This document shows positions 34,136-43,605 of a stretch of 64,000 bases of DNA, piece after piece. The position numbers and the translations under genes were made by a program. Each line of letters starts with the position of its first letter. The stretch's first letter is position 1. Source of the DNA: Desulfobacterales bacterium (GTDB taxonomy: Bacteria; Desulfobacterota; Desulfobacteria; Desulfobacterales; Desulfosarcinaceae). The DNA lies in contig JACRDD010000035.1 of assembly GCA_016218685.1 (NCBI GenBank), forward strand, positions 30,994-94,993, in the 5' to 3' direction. Below the pieces are notes generated by a model. That model made no database searches and was not told the origin of the DNA. It was given only the letters and a program-made list of their open reading frames with translations.

Positions 34136-34579
34136 ATGAAGATTCTCATCGGATGTGACCACGCGGCATTCGGGCTCAAGGAGACCATCAAGCGCTATTT
34201 GATCGAAAAGGGTGTTGCCGTGGAGGACCTGGGCGCCTTCAGCGAGGCCTCCGTGGATTACCCCCAAATCGGCATGCAGGTGGCATCCCGGGTGTCCAAG
34301 GGGCAAGCGGAGCGCGGGATTCTGCTGTGCGGCACCGGGCTGGGGATGTCCATGGTGGCCAACCGTTTTGCCCATGTGCGCGCGGCCCTGTGCAACGACT
34401 TGTTTTCCGCAGGCATGAGCCGCCGGCATAACGACGCCAACATTCTGGTCATGGGCGGCCGGGTCATCGGCGACGTGCTGGCCCTGGAAATTGTGCGCAC
34501 CTGGCTGGAAACCCCCTTCGAGGGCGGTCGCCACCAGCGGCGGTTGGACCTGTTCGATACACCAGGCCAAGAACCATAA
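34136..34579 (+). CDS. rpiB: Ribose-5-phosphate isomerase B
   Basis: A 147-residue RpiB/LacA-type sugar-phosphate isomerase interconverting ribose- and ribulose-5-phosphate. Motifs GCDHAAFGLKE at the N-terminus, the active-site Cys region GILLCGTGLGMSMVANRF and SRRHNDANILVMGGRVI. The start is ATG 34136 after GGAGAAGAGGG; the 29 preceding track codons are not needed. It precedes glyA, an arrangement common in bacteria. Ribulose-5-phosphate is also a riboflavin precursor (RibB), matching the rib genes downstream. Confidence 0.93.
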   Translation: MKILIGCDHAAFGLKETIKRYLIEKGVAVEDLGAFSEASVDYPQIGMQVASRVSKGQAERGILLCGTGLGMSMVANRFAHVRAALCNDLFSAGMSRRHNDANILVMGGRVIGDVLALEIVRTWLETPFEGGRHQRRLDLFDTPGQEP

Positions 34580-34631
34580 GTTTCATGAGTTTCGATAGAA
34601 GCTAAATATACGGACAAGGGGAAAGAAGAAG

Positions 34632-35873
34632 TTGAACAACGAGCTTATCGCCACAGTGGATCCTGAAATCGCCAAAGTACTGGATCAGGAGTTGGAACGG
34701 CAGACCAGTCACCTGGAACTGATTGCATCGGAAAACATCGCCAGCAAGGCGGTCATGGCCGCCCAGGGCAGCCTTTTGACCAACAAATACGCCGAGGGCT
34801 ACCCCGGCAAGCGCTACTACGGCGGGTGCGAATATGTGGACGTGGCCGAACGCCTGGCCATTGAGCGCGCCATTCAGTTGTTCGGCTGCGAGTATGCCAA
34901 CGTGCAGCCCCACTCCGGCTCCCAGGCCAACATGGCCGCCTATTTTTCCCTGCTCCAGCCGGGCGACACCGTGCTGGGCATGGACCTGGCCCACGGCGGC
35001 CATCTGACCCACGGCGCCAAGGTGAGTTTTTCAGGCCAACTCTATCGCTTCGTACATTACGGGGTTAACCCGCAGACCGGCACCATCGACTATGACAACC
35101 TGCGGCGCCTGGCCAAGGAGCATCGTCCAAAGATGATCGTGGCCGGCGCCAGTGCCTATCCGCGCATCTTGGATTTCGACACCTTCAGCGACATCGCCAA
35201 GGAAGTGGGCGCCCTCTTCATGGTGGACATGGCCCACATCGCCGGCCTGGTAGCCGTGGGGCTGCATCCCTCGCCGGTGCCCCGGGCCGATGTGGTCACC
35301 TCCACGACCCACAAAACCCTGCGCGGGCCGCGCGGCGGATTGATCCTGGCCAAGTCGGCCTGCGGCGACAAGCTGCGCGCCGAGGTCTTTCCGGGCATCC
35401 AGGGCGGGCCTTTGATGCACGTGATCGCCGCCAAGGCCGTGGCCTTCAAGGAGGCGTTGCAGCCCTCGTTCAAGCGTTACCAGGAGCGCGTGCTGGCCAA
35501 TGCCCAGGCCCTGGCCGCCGGGTTGCAAAGCGCCGGCTTGCAACTGGTCTCCGGCGGCACCGACAACCACCTGATGCTGGTGGACCTCACCTCATGGGAC
35601 ATCACCGGCAAAGCGGCCGAAACCTCCCTGGGCCAGGCCGGTATCACCGTAAACAAAAATGCCGTGCCCTTCGACAAACGCGGCCCGGTGGTGACCAGCG
35701 GCGTGCGCATCGGAACCCCCTATGTCACCAGCCGCGGCATGGGCACCGAAGAGATGCGCCAGATCGCCGGGCTGATCGTGGCCGTGCTCAAAAACATGGA
35801 AGATGCGCGCATCTTGGAGCGGACGCGACTGGAAGTGGCCGAATTGTGCCGCGCTTTCCCACTCTACGCATAA
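34632..35873 (+). CDS. glyA: Serine hydroxymethyltransferase
   Basis: A 413-residue PLP enzyme converting serine and tetrahydrofolate to glycine and methylene-tetrahydrofolate. Signatures: [14 protein letters not shown], the PLP lysine in [16 protein letters not shown] and [15 protein letters not shown]. The start is TTG 34632, preceded by AAGGGGAAAG. It supplies one-carbon units for thymidylate, in keeping with the dCMP deaminase and nrdR beside it. Confidence 0.96.
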   Translation: MNNELIATVDPEIAKVLDQELERQTSHLELIASENIASKAVMAAQGSLLTNKYAEGYPGKRYYGGCEYVDVAERLAIERAIQLFGCEYANVQPHSGSQANMAAYFSLLQPGDTVLGMDLAHGGHLTHGAKVSFSGQLYRFVHYGVNPQTGTIDYDNLRRLAKEHRPKMIVAGASAYPRILDFDTFSDIAKEVGALFMVDMAHIAGLVAVGLHPSPVPRADVVTSTTHKTLRGPRGGLILAKSACGDKLRAEVFPGIQGGPLMHVIAAKAVAFKEALQPSFKRYQERVLANAQALAAGLQSAGLQLVSGGTDNHLMLVDLTSWDITGKAAETSLGQAGITVNKNAVPFDKRGPVVTSGVRIGTPYVTSRGMGTEEMRQIAGLIVAVLKNMEDARILERTRLEVAELCRAFPLYA

Positions 35874-35932
35874 GCCGCTGGGTGGGTGAACGTTGAAAGT
35901 TAAGCAGTTCCGGCGATTGGAGGAGGATGTAA

Positions 35933-36406
35933 ATGGATCGTGAGCGCCCCTCCTGGGACGAGTACTTCATGGACATCACCTGCCTGGTGGCCAAGCGGGC
36001 CACCTGCCTGCGCCGGGCCGTGGGGGCGGTGGTGATCAAGGACCGCCGCCTGCTCTCCACCGGATATAACGGCGCGCCCAGCAACGTGCGCCACTGCGCC
36101 GAGACCGGCTGCCTGCGCCAACAGCTCAACGTGCCCTCGGGCGAGCGCCATGAGTTGTGCCGGGGCATTCACGCCGAGCAGAACGCCATCATCCAGGCGG
36201 CCTATCACGGTGTCTCCATCAAGGGTGCCACGCTCTACTGCACCAATCAGCCCTGTTCCATTTGCGCCAAGATGATCATCAACGCGGGGATTGTCCGGAT
36301 CGTCTACCAGGACGGCTACGCGGACCCGCTGTCCACGGAAATGCTGGCCGAAGCCGGCATCGAACTGCTGAAACTGGCTGGCAACCAAGGGGAGGTGTCT
36401 GCATGA
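35933..36406 (+). CDS. comEB: Deoxycytidylate deaminase (ComEB family)
   Basis: A 157-residue zinc deaminase making dUMP from dCMP for thymidylate synthesis. Zinc and catalytic residues are in GIHAEQNAI and [12 protein letters not shown]; the insert [18 protein letters not shown] is typical of dCMP deaminases. GGAGGATGTAA precedes the ATG. Its stop overlaps the nrdR start (ATGA), so the two are translationally coupled. Confidence 0.93.
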   Translation: MDRERPSWDEYFMDITCLVAKRATCLRRAVGAVVIKDRRLLSTGYNGAPSNVRHCAETGCLRQQLNVPSGERHELCRGIHAEQNAIIQAAYHGVSIKGATLYCTNQPCSICAKMIINAGIVRIVYQDGYADPLSTEMLAEAGIELLKLAGNQGEVSA

Positions 36407-36861
36407 AGTGTCCTTTCTGTGGCGAGATGGACAACAAGGTGATCGACTCCCGGGTGAGCAAGGACGGCGCCGTCATCCGGAGGCGCAGGGAGTGCATCGA
36501 CTGCACCCGACGGTTCACCACTTACGAGCACATCGAAGAGATTCCCATCATGATCGTCAAAAAGGACGGTCGCCGGGAGGTGTTCAACCGCGACAAGGTG
36601 CGCTCGGGGATGCAGAAGGCCTGCCAGAAACTGGACATCAGCATGAACGCCATCGAGGATTTCATCGACGACCTGGAGCGGGACCTGCGCGAAACCGGCG
36701 AAAAAGAGATTCCGTCCCGGGTGGTGGGTGAGAAGATCATGGCCCAGCTTCACACCTTGAGCGATATCGCCTACGTGCGCTTCGCTTCGGTGTACCGTGA
36801 ATTCAAGGATGTGAACGATTTTGTGGCCGAACTGAAAACCTTACTAAGCGAACGGCGATGA
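36403..36861 (+). CDS. nrdR: Transcriptional repressor of ribonucleotide reductase genes
   Basis: A 152-residue NrdR: an N-terminal zinc ribbon [17 protein letters not shown] and [15 protein letters not shown], then an ATP-cone domain ([19 protein letters not shown]) that senses ATP/dATP. It binds NrdR boxes in front of nrd operons. The start overlaps the comEB stop; the track's longer frame is an out-of-gene extension. Box-like sites occur in this window between nrdD and nrdJ, which are its likely targets. Confidence 0.97.
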   Translation: MKCPFCGEMDNKVIDSRVSKDGAVIRRRRECIDCTRRFTTYEHIEEIPIMIVKKDGRREVFNRDKVRSGMQKACQKLDISMNAIEDFIDDLERDLRETGEKEIPSRVVGEKIMAQLHTLSDIAYVRFASVYREFKDVNDFVAELKTLLSERR

Positions 36862-37958
36862 ACGATGAAGACTACATGGACATGGCCTTGGAACTCGCGG
36901 CCCAAGGGGCCGGCTTTGTCGCTCCCAACCCTATGGTGGGGGCCGTGGTGGTGCGGGATGGTCAGGTGGTGGGCCAGGGCTTTCACCAGGCCGTGGGCGG
37001 AGCCCATGCCGAGGTAAATGCCCTCGATGCCGCCGGTGAGCGTGCCGTCGGCGCCACCTTGTACGTGACCCTGGAACCGTGCAACCATTTCGGCCGCACG
37101 CCGCCCTGCACCGAAAAGGTGCTGGCCGCCGGCATCCGGCGGGTGGTGGTGGCCATGGCCGATCCCAACCCCGACGTCCGGGGCGGCGGCAATGAGATGC
37201 TGCGCGCCAAGGGGATCGAGGTGGTCTGCGGGGTGCGCGAGGCCCAAGCCCGGCGGCTGAACGAGAGCTTCATCAAGTTTGCGGCCACCAAGCGTCCGTT
37301 CGTGGTGCTCAAAATGGCCGCCACCCTGGATGGACGCATCGCCGCCAGCACGGGCGATGCCCGCTGGGTAACCGGCGAAGCGGCCCGGGCGCACGTGCAT
37401 CGTCTGCGCCACGCCATGGACGCCATTCTGGTGGGGGTCGGCACGGTCAAGGCCGACGATCCCGAACTGACGGCGCGCCTGGTCGAGGGCCAGGGCAAGG
37501 ACCCCATCCGGTTGGTGCTCGACACCCGGCTGAGCATGTCCAAGCGCGCCAAGGTGCTCACCCAGGCCTCCACGGCGCCCACCTATGTGGTGTGCGGACC
37601 CGAGGCCTCGGATGTGGACCGGCGCCGGCTATCGGCCAGCGGCGCGCGCATTCTGGACGCCGCCGTCCGAAAGGGGCACATCGATCTGGCGGCCCTCATG
37701 GGGCAGTTGGGCAAGATGGGCATCACCAGCCTGCTCATTGAAGGCGGCGCCCAGGTGGCCGGCAGCGCCCTGGCCACCGGTATCGTGGACAAGGTCGTGT
37801 TCTTCTACGCCCCCAAGCTGCTCGGCGGCGACGACGGCACGCCCATGTTCCGCGGCCAAGGAGCCGCTTGGATGAAGGATGCCCTCGCCCTGCACGATGT
37901 GACGGTGGCGCGGGTAGGCGAAGATATTATGGTGGTCGGGTATCGGCATAAGGGATAG
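36858..37958 (+). CDS. ribD: Bifunctional riboflavin biosynthesis deaminase/reductase
   Basis: A 366-residue two-domain enzyme. The N-terminal deaminase has AHAEVNALDAAG and EPCNHFGRTPPC (zinc ligands); the C-terminal reductase has LKMAATLDGRIA and LLIEGGAQVAGS. Together they carry out the second and third steps of riboflavin synthesis. The start codon overlaps the nrdR stop (ATGA), coupling the genes. No FMN riboswitch was seen upstream. Confidence 0.96.
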   Translation: MNDEDYMDMALELAAQGAGFVAPNPMVGAVVVRDGQVVGQGFHQAVGGAHAEVNALDAAGERAVGATLYVTLEPCNHFGRTPPCTEKVLAAGIRRVVVAMADPNPDVRGGGNEMLRAKGIEVVCGVREAQARRLNESFIKFAATKRPFVVLKMAATLDGRIAASTGDARWVTGEAARAHVHRLRHAMDAILVGVGTVKADDPELTARLVEGQGKDPIRLVLDTRLSMSKRAKVLTQASTAPTYVVCGPEASDVDRRRLSASGARILDAAVRKGHIDLAALMGQLGKMGITSLLIEGGAQVAGSALATGIVDKVVFFYAPKLLGGDDGTPMFRGQGAAWMKDALALHDVTVARVGEDIMVVGYRHKG

Positions 37959-38012
37959 TGGTTTGTTCCTGCCACTTTTTGTGAGTGAATGACAACCGGG
38001 CATTGAGTTCGT

Positions 38013-38675
38013 ATGTTTACCGGCATCATCGAAGGATTGGGAACCCTGGTGGGAATGCGCGCGGCAGGTGAGGCCCGGATCATCACCGTGGCCGCCGATT
38101 TCGACTTGGCTGGCACGCGCATCGGCGACAGCATCGCGGTCAACGGTGCCTGCCTGACGGCGACCACTCTGGCCGGCAATCGTTTCACGGCCGATGTGTC
38201 GCCCGAAACCCTTTCCAAGACCACCTTCGGCGCTGCCAAGATCGGCCAGCGGGTGAATCTGGAGCGGGCCCTGCGCCTTTCCGACCGCCTGGACGGCCAT
38301 CTGGTATCGGGTCATATCGACGGCATGGGACGCCTGGAGAGCCGGGAGCGCGCGGCCACGGCGATAGTCTTGCGCTTCAGCGCACCCCCGGAGCTGACGC
38401 GCTACATGATCGTCAAAGGTTCGGTGGCCGTGGACGGCGTCAGCCTGACGATCAATCAATGCGACGACCATGGGTTTACGGTGAGCATCATCCCCCACAC
38501 GGCCCAGATGACCACCATCGGCCTGAAAGGGGAGGGGGATGGGTTTAACATCGAGACCGATCTGATCGGTAAGTATGTGGAGCGCTTTCTGACCCGCGGC
38601 CAAGCGCCGGCCGCAGCGCCGGGCCGCGGCATCGATATGGCCTTGCTTGCAAAATCAGGGTTCTTGGACCGTTAG
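38013..38675 (+). CDS. ribE: Riboflavin synthase alpha chain
   Basis: A 220-residue riboflavin synthase that dismutates two lumazines to riboflavin. It has the usual start MFTGIIEGLGTL and two homologous lumazine-binding halves (GDSIAVNGACLTAT and VKGSVAVDGVSLTIN). Length is normal. It lies 54 bases after ribD and before ribBA. Confidence 0.95.
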   Translation: MFTGIIEGLGTLVGMRAAGEARIITVAADFDLAGTRIGDSIAVNGACLTATTLAGNRFTADVSPETLSKTTFGAAKIGQRVNLERALRLSDRLDGHLVSGHIDGMGRLESRERAATAIVLRFSAPPELTRYMIVKGSVAVDGVSLTINQCDDHGFTVSIIPHTAQMTTIGLKGEGDGFNIETDLIGKYVERFLTRGQAPAAAPGRGIDMALLAKSGFLDR

Positions 38676-38716
38676 GAGTTGGACGGCCGCCCTTTTGAAT
38701 TGGAGAAGTGAAGAAC

Positions 38717-39937
38717 ATGCCACGCATTACTGTCGAACAAGCCATCGAAGAGATCGCCGCCGGGAAAATGGTCATCCTGGTGGATGACGAAGACCGCGAA
38801 AACGAAGGCGACCTGACCATGGCCGCCGAGAAAGTCACGCCCGAAGCCATCAATTTCATGGCCAAATACGGACGGGGCCTGATCTGCCTGTCCCTCACCG
38901 GCGAAAAGTGCGACCAACTGGAGTTGCCCTCCATGGTGCGCAACAACACCTCGCCCTTCCAAACCGGTTTCACCGTCTCCATCGAAGCCAAGCGGGGGGT
39001 TACCACCGGCATCTCGGCCGCCGACCGCGCCACCACGATCCTCACCGCCGTAGCTGACGGCGCCAAGGCCAGCGACCTGGTGCGGCCCGGCCACATCTTC
39101 CCCTTACGCGCCCGGGCCGGCGGCGTCATGGTGCGCGTGGGCCAGACCGAAGGCTCGGTGGATCTGGCGCGCCTGGCCGGACTCAAGCCGGCCGGCGTGA
39201 TCTGCGAAGTGATGGACGAGGACGGCACCATGGCCCGCATGCCCACCCTGACCGTATTTGCCGAAAAGCACGGCCTGGGGATCGTCACCATCGCCGACTT
39301 GGTGGAGTACCGCATGCGCAACGAGCTGTTCGTCCACCGGGCGGCCGAAACCATAATCCCCACCGATCACGGCGGCGAGTTCAAGATCATCGCTTTCGAA
39401 AACGATGTGGACGACCTGCTGCACATTGCCTTGGTCAAGGGCAACATCGATCCCGAGAAACCGGTGCTGGTGCGCGTGCACTCCGAGTGCATGACCGGCG
39501 ACATCTTCGGCTCCATGCGCTGCGATTGCGGCGATCAACTGCACCGGGCTATGGCCATGATGGAAAAGGAAGGCACGGGCGTGATCATCTACCTGCGCCA
39601 GGAGGGCCGCGGCATCGGCTTGGTCAACAAGCTCAAGGCCTACGAGTTGCAGCAGAAGCAGGGGCTGGACACGGTCGAAGCCAACCGCCAACTGGGATTC
39701 AAGGACGACATGCGCGACTACGGCATCGGTGCCCAGATGCTGCGCAATATCGGCGTGCGCAAGATGCGCCTGCTGACCAACAACCCCAAGAAGATGGTGG
39801 GCTTGGACGGCTACGGCCTGAGCATCGTCGAGCAGATTCCCATCGAGGTGCCGCCCAACGAATACAATCGCTGCTACCTGGAGTGCAAGAAACTCAAGAT
39901 GGGCCACCTGTTGCAACTGGAAACCAACGGTCATTGA
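38717..39937 (+). CDS. ribBA: DHBP synthase / GTP cyclohydrolase II
   Basis: A 406-residue fusion that supplies both riboflavin precursors. The N-terminal half (about 1-200) has DDEDRENEGDLTMAAE of DHBP synthase (RibB). The C-terminal half has RVHSECMTGDIFGSMRCDCG (zinc Cys) and RQEGRGIGLVNK of GTP cyclohydrolase II (RibA). I use ATG 38717 (MPRITVEQ), nearer to the conserved start, rather than GTG 38708. Confidence 0.95.
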   Translation: MPRITVEQAIEEIAAGKMVILVDDEDRENEGDLTMAAEKVTPEAINFMAKYGRGLICLSLTGEKCDQLELPSMVRNNTSPFQTGFTVSIEAKRGVTTGISAADRATTILTAVADGAKASDLVRPGHIFPLRARAGGVMVRVGQTEGSVDLARLAGLKPAGVICEVMDEDGTMARMPTLTVFAEKHGLGIVTIADLVEYRMRNELFVHRAAETIIPTDHGGEFKIIAFENDVDDLLHIALVKGNIDPEKPVLVRVHSECMTGDIFGSMRCDCGDQLHRAMAMMEKEGTGVIIYLRQEGRGIGLVNKLKAYELQQKQGLDTVEANRQLGFKDDMRDYGIGAQMLRNIGVRKMRLLTNNPKKMVGLDGYGLSIVEQIPIEVPPNEYNRCYLECKKLKMGHLLQLETNGH

Positions 39938-39993
39938 GCATGCAGGGTTTGAGAAGTAAATATAATTTTAGGATCTTAACTGGAGGATGATCG

Positions 39994-40467
39994 ATGCCCA
40001 ACATCGTCGAAGCCAATTTAGTCGCCCAAGGAAAGAAGTTCGCCATCGTGGTGAGCCGCTTCAATGATTTTATCACCGACAAGCTGGTGGGCGGCGCCGT
40101 GGATGCGCTGACCCGCAGCGGCACCAAAACCGAGGATATCGATATCGTCAAGGTGCCGGGCGCCTTCGAGATCCCGCTGGTGGCCCTCAAGCTGGCCGAA
40201 AAGAAGCGCCATGACGCCGTCATCTGCCTGGGCGCCGTGATCCGCGGGGCCACTCCTCATTTCGACTACGTGAGCGCCGAAGTCTCCAAGGGCGTGGCTG
40301 CGGCCAGCATGGAAACCGGCCTGCCCATCATCTTCGGCGTACTGACCACCGACAATTTGGAGCAAGCCATCGAGCGCGCCGGCAGCAAAGCCGGCAACAA
40401 AGGTTGGGACGCGGCCCTGGCGGCCGTGGAGATGGCCAACCTGATGGGAGCGGTGGAAAAGATCTGA
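39994..40467 (+). CDS. ribH: 6,7-dimethyl-8-ribityllumazine synthase
   Basis: A 157-residue lumazine synthase with [13 protein letters not shown] at the N-terminus, [23 protein letters not shown] and [17 protein letters not shown] with the family's conserved residues. It joins the RibBA and RibD products. GGAGG precedes the ATG. nusB follows after one base, a common bacterial pairing. Confidence 0.97.
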   Translation: MPNIVEANLVAQGKKFAIVVSRFNDFITDKLVGGAVDALTRSGTKTEDIDIVKVPGAFEIPLVALKLAEKKRHDAVICLGAVIRGATPHFDYVSAEVSKGVAAASMETGLPIIFGVLTTDNLEQAIERAGSKAGNKGWDAALAAVEMANLMGAVEKI

Positions 40468-40468
40468 T

Positions 40469-40945
40469 ATGGGAACCCGCAGACAAGCAAGAGAACTGGC
40501 CATGCAGGCCCTGTTCAGCATGGACATGAGCTGCGCTTTTTCCGAGCGCAATTTGTCCGAATACTGCCGCTCTTTTCCGCCCGGCAAACGCTTCTATCCC
40601 TTTTTCGAATACCTGGTCACCGGCGTGCTCGACAACAAGGTGCACATCGACGAGGTCATCGAAAGCCATTCCAGCAACTGGAAGATGCGGCGCATGGCCT
40701 GCGTGGACCGCAACATCCTGCGCATCGCCGCATTCGAGATGCTTTACTGCGCCGACATTCCGGCCAAGGTCTCGATCAACGAAGCCATCGACATCGGCAA
40801 GCGCTTCGGCTCGCCCGAATCCGGGGCCTTCATCAACGGCATCCTGGACAGCATCCGCATCGCCATCGAGCAGGGCAAGCTGCAAACCACCCCCACGCCC
40901 ATGCCTTTCATGGATGAAGAACAGGAGGCGGTCAATGGGGATTAA
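40469..40945 (+). CDS. nusB: Transcription antitermination factor NusB
   Basis: A 158-residue all-helical protein that binds boxA RNA with NusE. It begins MGTRRQARELAMQALFSMDM and contains RNILRIAAFEMLYCADIPAKVSIN-like sequence typical of NusB. It starts one base after the ribH stop. Confidence 0.94.
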   Translation: MGTRRQARELAMQALFSMDMSCAFSERNLSEYCRSFPPGKRFYPFFEYLVTGVLDNKVHIDEVIESHSSNWKMRRMACVDRNILRIAAFEMLYCADIPAKVSINEAIDIGKRFGSPESGAFINGILDSIRIAIEQGKLQTTPTPMPFMDEEQEAVNGD

Positions 40946-40963
40946 GTCAAAGGAAATCCGATC

Positions 40964-41587
40964 ATGATCATACGCTCTATGCCCGTGGGCCCATTGCAGG
41001 CCAACTGCTTCATCGTGGGGTGCGATGCCACCCGCCACGCCGCCGTCATCGATCCGGGCGGCGATGCCGACCGAATCCTGCTGGCCCTGGCCAAAGACAA
41101 GCTGACGCTCAAAGCCATCATCAACACCCACGGCCATTTCGACCACGTGAGCGCCAACAAGGCGCTCAAAAAAGCCTCGGGCGCCGACCTGATGATCCAT
41201 CCCCTGGACGCCCCCATGCTGGCCCAACTGGCCAGGGGCGCGGCCATGTGGGGCATGCGCTCGGAAGATTCGCCGGCCCCCGACCGGTTGCTCCAGGACG
41301 GCGACACGGTGACCGTGGGCCAGATCCAGTTTAAGGTGCTGCACACCCCCGGCCACACCCCGGGCGGCATCTCCCTGCACGCCGACAAAGCGGTCTTCGT
41401 GGGCGACACCCTCTTTGCCGGGTCCATCGGCCGCACCGATTTCCCCGGCGGCGACTTCGACACCCTGATCCGCAGCATCCACACCAAGCTCTTCACCCTG
41501 CCAGACGACACCGCCGTCTACACCGGCCACATGGAAGCCACCACCATCGGCAAGGAGAAGAAGTACAATCCGTTCTGCCGGATTTAG
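40964..41587 (+). CDS. MBL-fold metallohydrolase (glyoxalase II-like)
   Basis: A 207-residue metallo-beta-lactamase-fold hydrolase. The metal-binding motif is INTHGHFDHVSANK, with further ligands in HTPGHTPGG, FVGDTLFAGSIGR and YTGHMEATTIGKEK. This set fits the short, single-domain hydroxyacylglutathione-hydrolase-like group. Substrate unknown. It follows nusB by 18 bases and closes the operon before a terminator. Confidence 0.9.
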   Translation: MIIRSMPVGPLQANCFIVGCDATRHAAVIDPGGDADRILLALAKDKLTLKAIINTHGHFDHVSANKALKKASGADLMIHPLDAPMLAQLARGAAMWGMRSEDSPAPDRLLQDGDTVTVGQIQFKVLHTPGHTPGGISLHADKAVFVGDTLFAGSIGRTDFPGGDFDTLIRSIHTKLFTLPDDTAVYTGHMEATTIGKEKKYNPFCRI

Positions 41588-41613
41588 GGACATCGGACCT
41601 TTTGCAATGTTGT

Positions 41614-41641
41614 AGGGGCGATCCTTGTGATCGCCCTTTTT
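41614..41641 (+). terminator. Rho-independent terminator at the end of the rib-nusB operon
   Basis: GGGCGATC and GATCGCCC form an 8-bp stem around CTTGT, followed by five T. The sequence resembles small palindromic elements that occur many times in some genomes. Confidence 0.85.
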
Positions 41642-41653
41642 GTTAACAAACTA

Positions 41654-41822
41654 TCACTCCAGGCTCCATTCATCCGACAACCGCTCGGCTTGTTGCAGCT
41701 CGTCCTCCCTTTCGGGCGAGATTTTCTGTATCGCGGTGAAGACGATTCTGACCGAAGGTCTGGAACAACTGGCCGTCCAGATCGTTACGGTCGGTGACCA
41801 CCACGCTCGCCAAGGATTTGCA
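41654..41822 (-). pseudogene. Fossil of a type I restriction enzyme HsdR
   Basis: On the minus strand one frame reads SLASVVVTDRNDLDGQLFQT, which matches the VVLTDRNDLDDQLF segment of HsdR helicase domains. A few bases later, in another frame, IVFTAIQKISPE resembles the VFTTIQKF segment that in HsdR lies some tens of residues further on. The frame then ends in a stop. I read this as an HsdR gene with a large internal loss and a frameshift. The first part is the stronger match. It lies directly downstream of a broken AlbA_2 gene of a kind often found with type I restriction loci. Confidence 0.6.
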
Positions 41823-41899
41823 TCTAAATAAGACTTAGTTCTTTTTCCAACATGTTATCGATAAACAAACGTCCAAATCACTTTAGCTCCAAAATAGGC

Positions 41900-43309
41900 T
41901 CAAGCCCAGAAAGGGACATAGCGTGCGTAGCGTTTCGAAGCCGCCTCAGGATTGTCGAGCTTAACCAGTCTGGCATCCAAAGCATCCCGCAGGATTCTCG
42001 ATGCCGTCTCGGCCCGTTCTTCGGGCAGTCGGAAGCGTTCTCGCAGACTCTGGTTGGACATTTTTTCACCCATTACGTACCGCAGGCAACAATGTTGATA
42101 ACACGCCCGCACGCGATCCTGCCGGTCCATCTCCTCGAACGGCCTGGGGCCAAATATGGTCACGTTTGTCCGACGATAGCCTGGGCGAAAATCCGGCGCG
42201 GGCAACTGGAATATTTCGGCTGCCTCCACCACACGATCAATACCGCTGCTTTTTTCCTCGCAAATATGACATCGCCGCATCAGGTCCGCCAATCGCTCAT
42301 TGCGTGATTGATAACCGTCAATAAAGCGCTCCACCGGCACCACCGGCTCGCCGGGGCTGGATACTTCAACCCGGTTGACATAGATTTCGACCATTATCGA
42401 TGTTCCGGAGATGGTCAGATCCTGATGGATGAGGGCATTGGCGACCAACTCGCGGATGATGACTTCCGGGACAAGCTTGGTCTCTTTGCGCAAGGCATCT
42501 TCGATAATCTCGTTCTGGGGGAGCTGGTTCATGATAAGCTGCACCAACCCTTGAAAGCCGGTGGCGTAACCCTTCTCCCATGTCTGATCCAGCCGGGTTT
42601 CTAATTTGGATGTGCCGGTATAGACCACTATGCGTGCGGCCTTGCGGGCCAGGTCGGGAAAATCGTCGATCTTTTTGGCGAGCAAAAGGGCGCCGATGCG
42701 GCGGATGGCATACCCGCTGTCGAGGGTGTCAATCAACCGTTCCCGCGAAAGGCGGTCCATGACGCCGTCCCGGTGACTTGGGTAGGGGAGTTTGAGCAGG
42801 TCGAAGAAGGTTTGGGTGTCGAGCAGGGCCACCACGTGCTGGGCCTCCAGACCCCTGCGCGTGTGTTCTTCCAGCCAGCTCGGTTCGCCTTCGGCAAAGA
42901 CCTTGCGCAAATGGTCTTCGCTCATGGGTACCAGCGCCCCGCCGGCGCGCATCAGGTACTTGCCGTCCAGATGATAGGCGGTGCCCCGGGGTCGCGACGG
43001 GATCGTGAACACCAGCACGCGGCCATCCGGGTGGCCCACTTCTTCGATTTCCACCCGGAATCCGAGGGCGTGAAAAAGCTTCTCCGCCATGGCCACCGGA
43101 TCGCGGAACGCCTTGGTTCCCACCACCGGCCGCGGCGGCTTGTCGCCGATGCCCAGCAGCAATCGCCCGCCTCCTTCGTTGGCCAAGGCCACGCAATACT
43201 CGTAAAGCTTTTGGTTGTCGAACTGCGCTTTGGCCTCCTTGAACTATAGCCGCTGGTGTTCCGAAGGGGTTTGCCGCCAGAGGTCGATTTGTTGGGGGGC
43301 GGTGGTCAT
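41900..43309 (-). pseudogene. AlbA_2 (Schlafen-like) ATP-binding protein gene interrupted by one TAG
   Basis: Reading from ATG 43309 the protein begins MTTAPQQIDLWRQTPSEHQR, then L, TAG, FKEAKAQFDN. The usual family text is LEFKEAK, so a GAG-to-TAG change at codon 22 (43244-43246) interrupts an otherwise complete frame of 469 residues. Beyond it come the AlbA_2 core (YCVALANEGGGRLLLGIGDK) and an HATPase-like segment (IIRELVANALIHQDL, EKSSGIDRVV), followed by a winged-helix end. Such ATP-dependent regulators often accompany restriction systems. GTG 43192 could allow a shortened product, but part of the AlbA_2 domain would be lost. Confidence 0.85.
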
Positions 43310-43605
43310 GTAATCACCCTGCTCTCATCCATTAAAAAGTGCACGATTCCATAGATGCTTGTCTAAAGCCCTCAGAAATTGCCGTTCGTCTTGTTTTATA
43401 GGATGAGGATTCCTGAAGTTGCTGAAAAGTATTTGGAAAATAGAACAAGTAAGGGCTTCGGCGCAAGCAATAATTCAGCAAGATCGGGAGAATATACGAT
43501 GGGGTGAAAGCAAGACTTACCCCTATGGCGCTCGTGGCCCTTTGCCGATTCATGGCGATGCCGCCCCGTTGTATTTGCCACCGGAATCCAGTATATGCAC
43601 CGGTT

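Noticed and set aside
36700-38720. FMN riboswitch ahead of the riboflavin genes
   Set aside because: ribD overlaps nrdR, the ribD-ribE gap is only 54 bases and the ribE-ribBA gap about 41, leaving no room for an RFN element, and no such motif was seen.
43244-43246. TAG in the AlbA_2 gene as a pyrrolysine codon
   Set aside because: Pyrrolysine is known mainly from methylamine methyltransferases and here would replace a conserved Glu. A point mutation is simpler.
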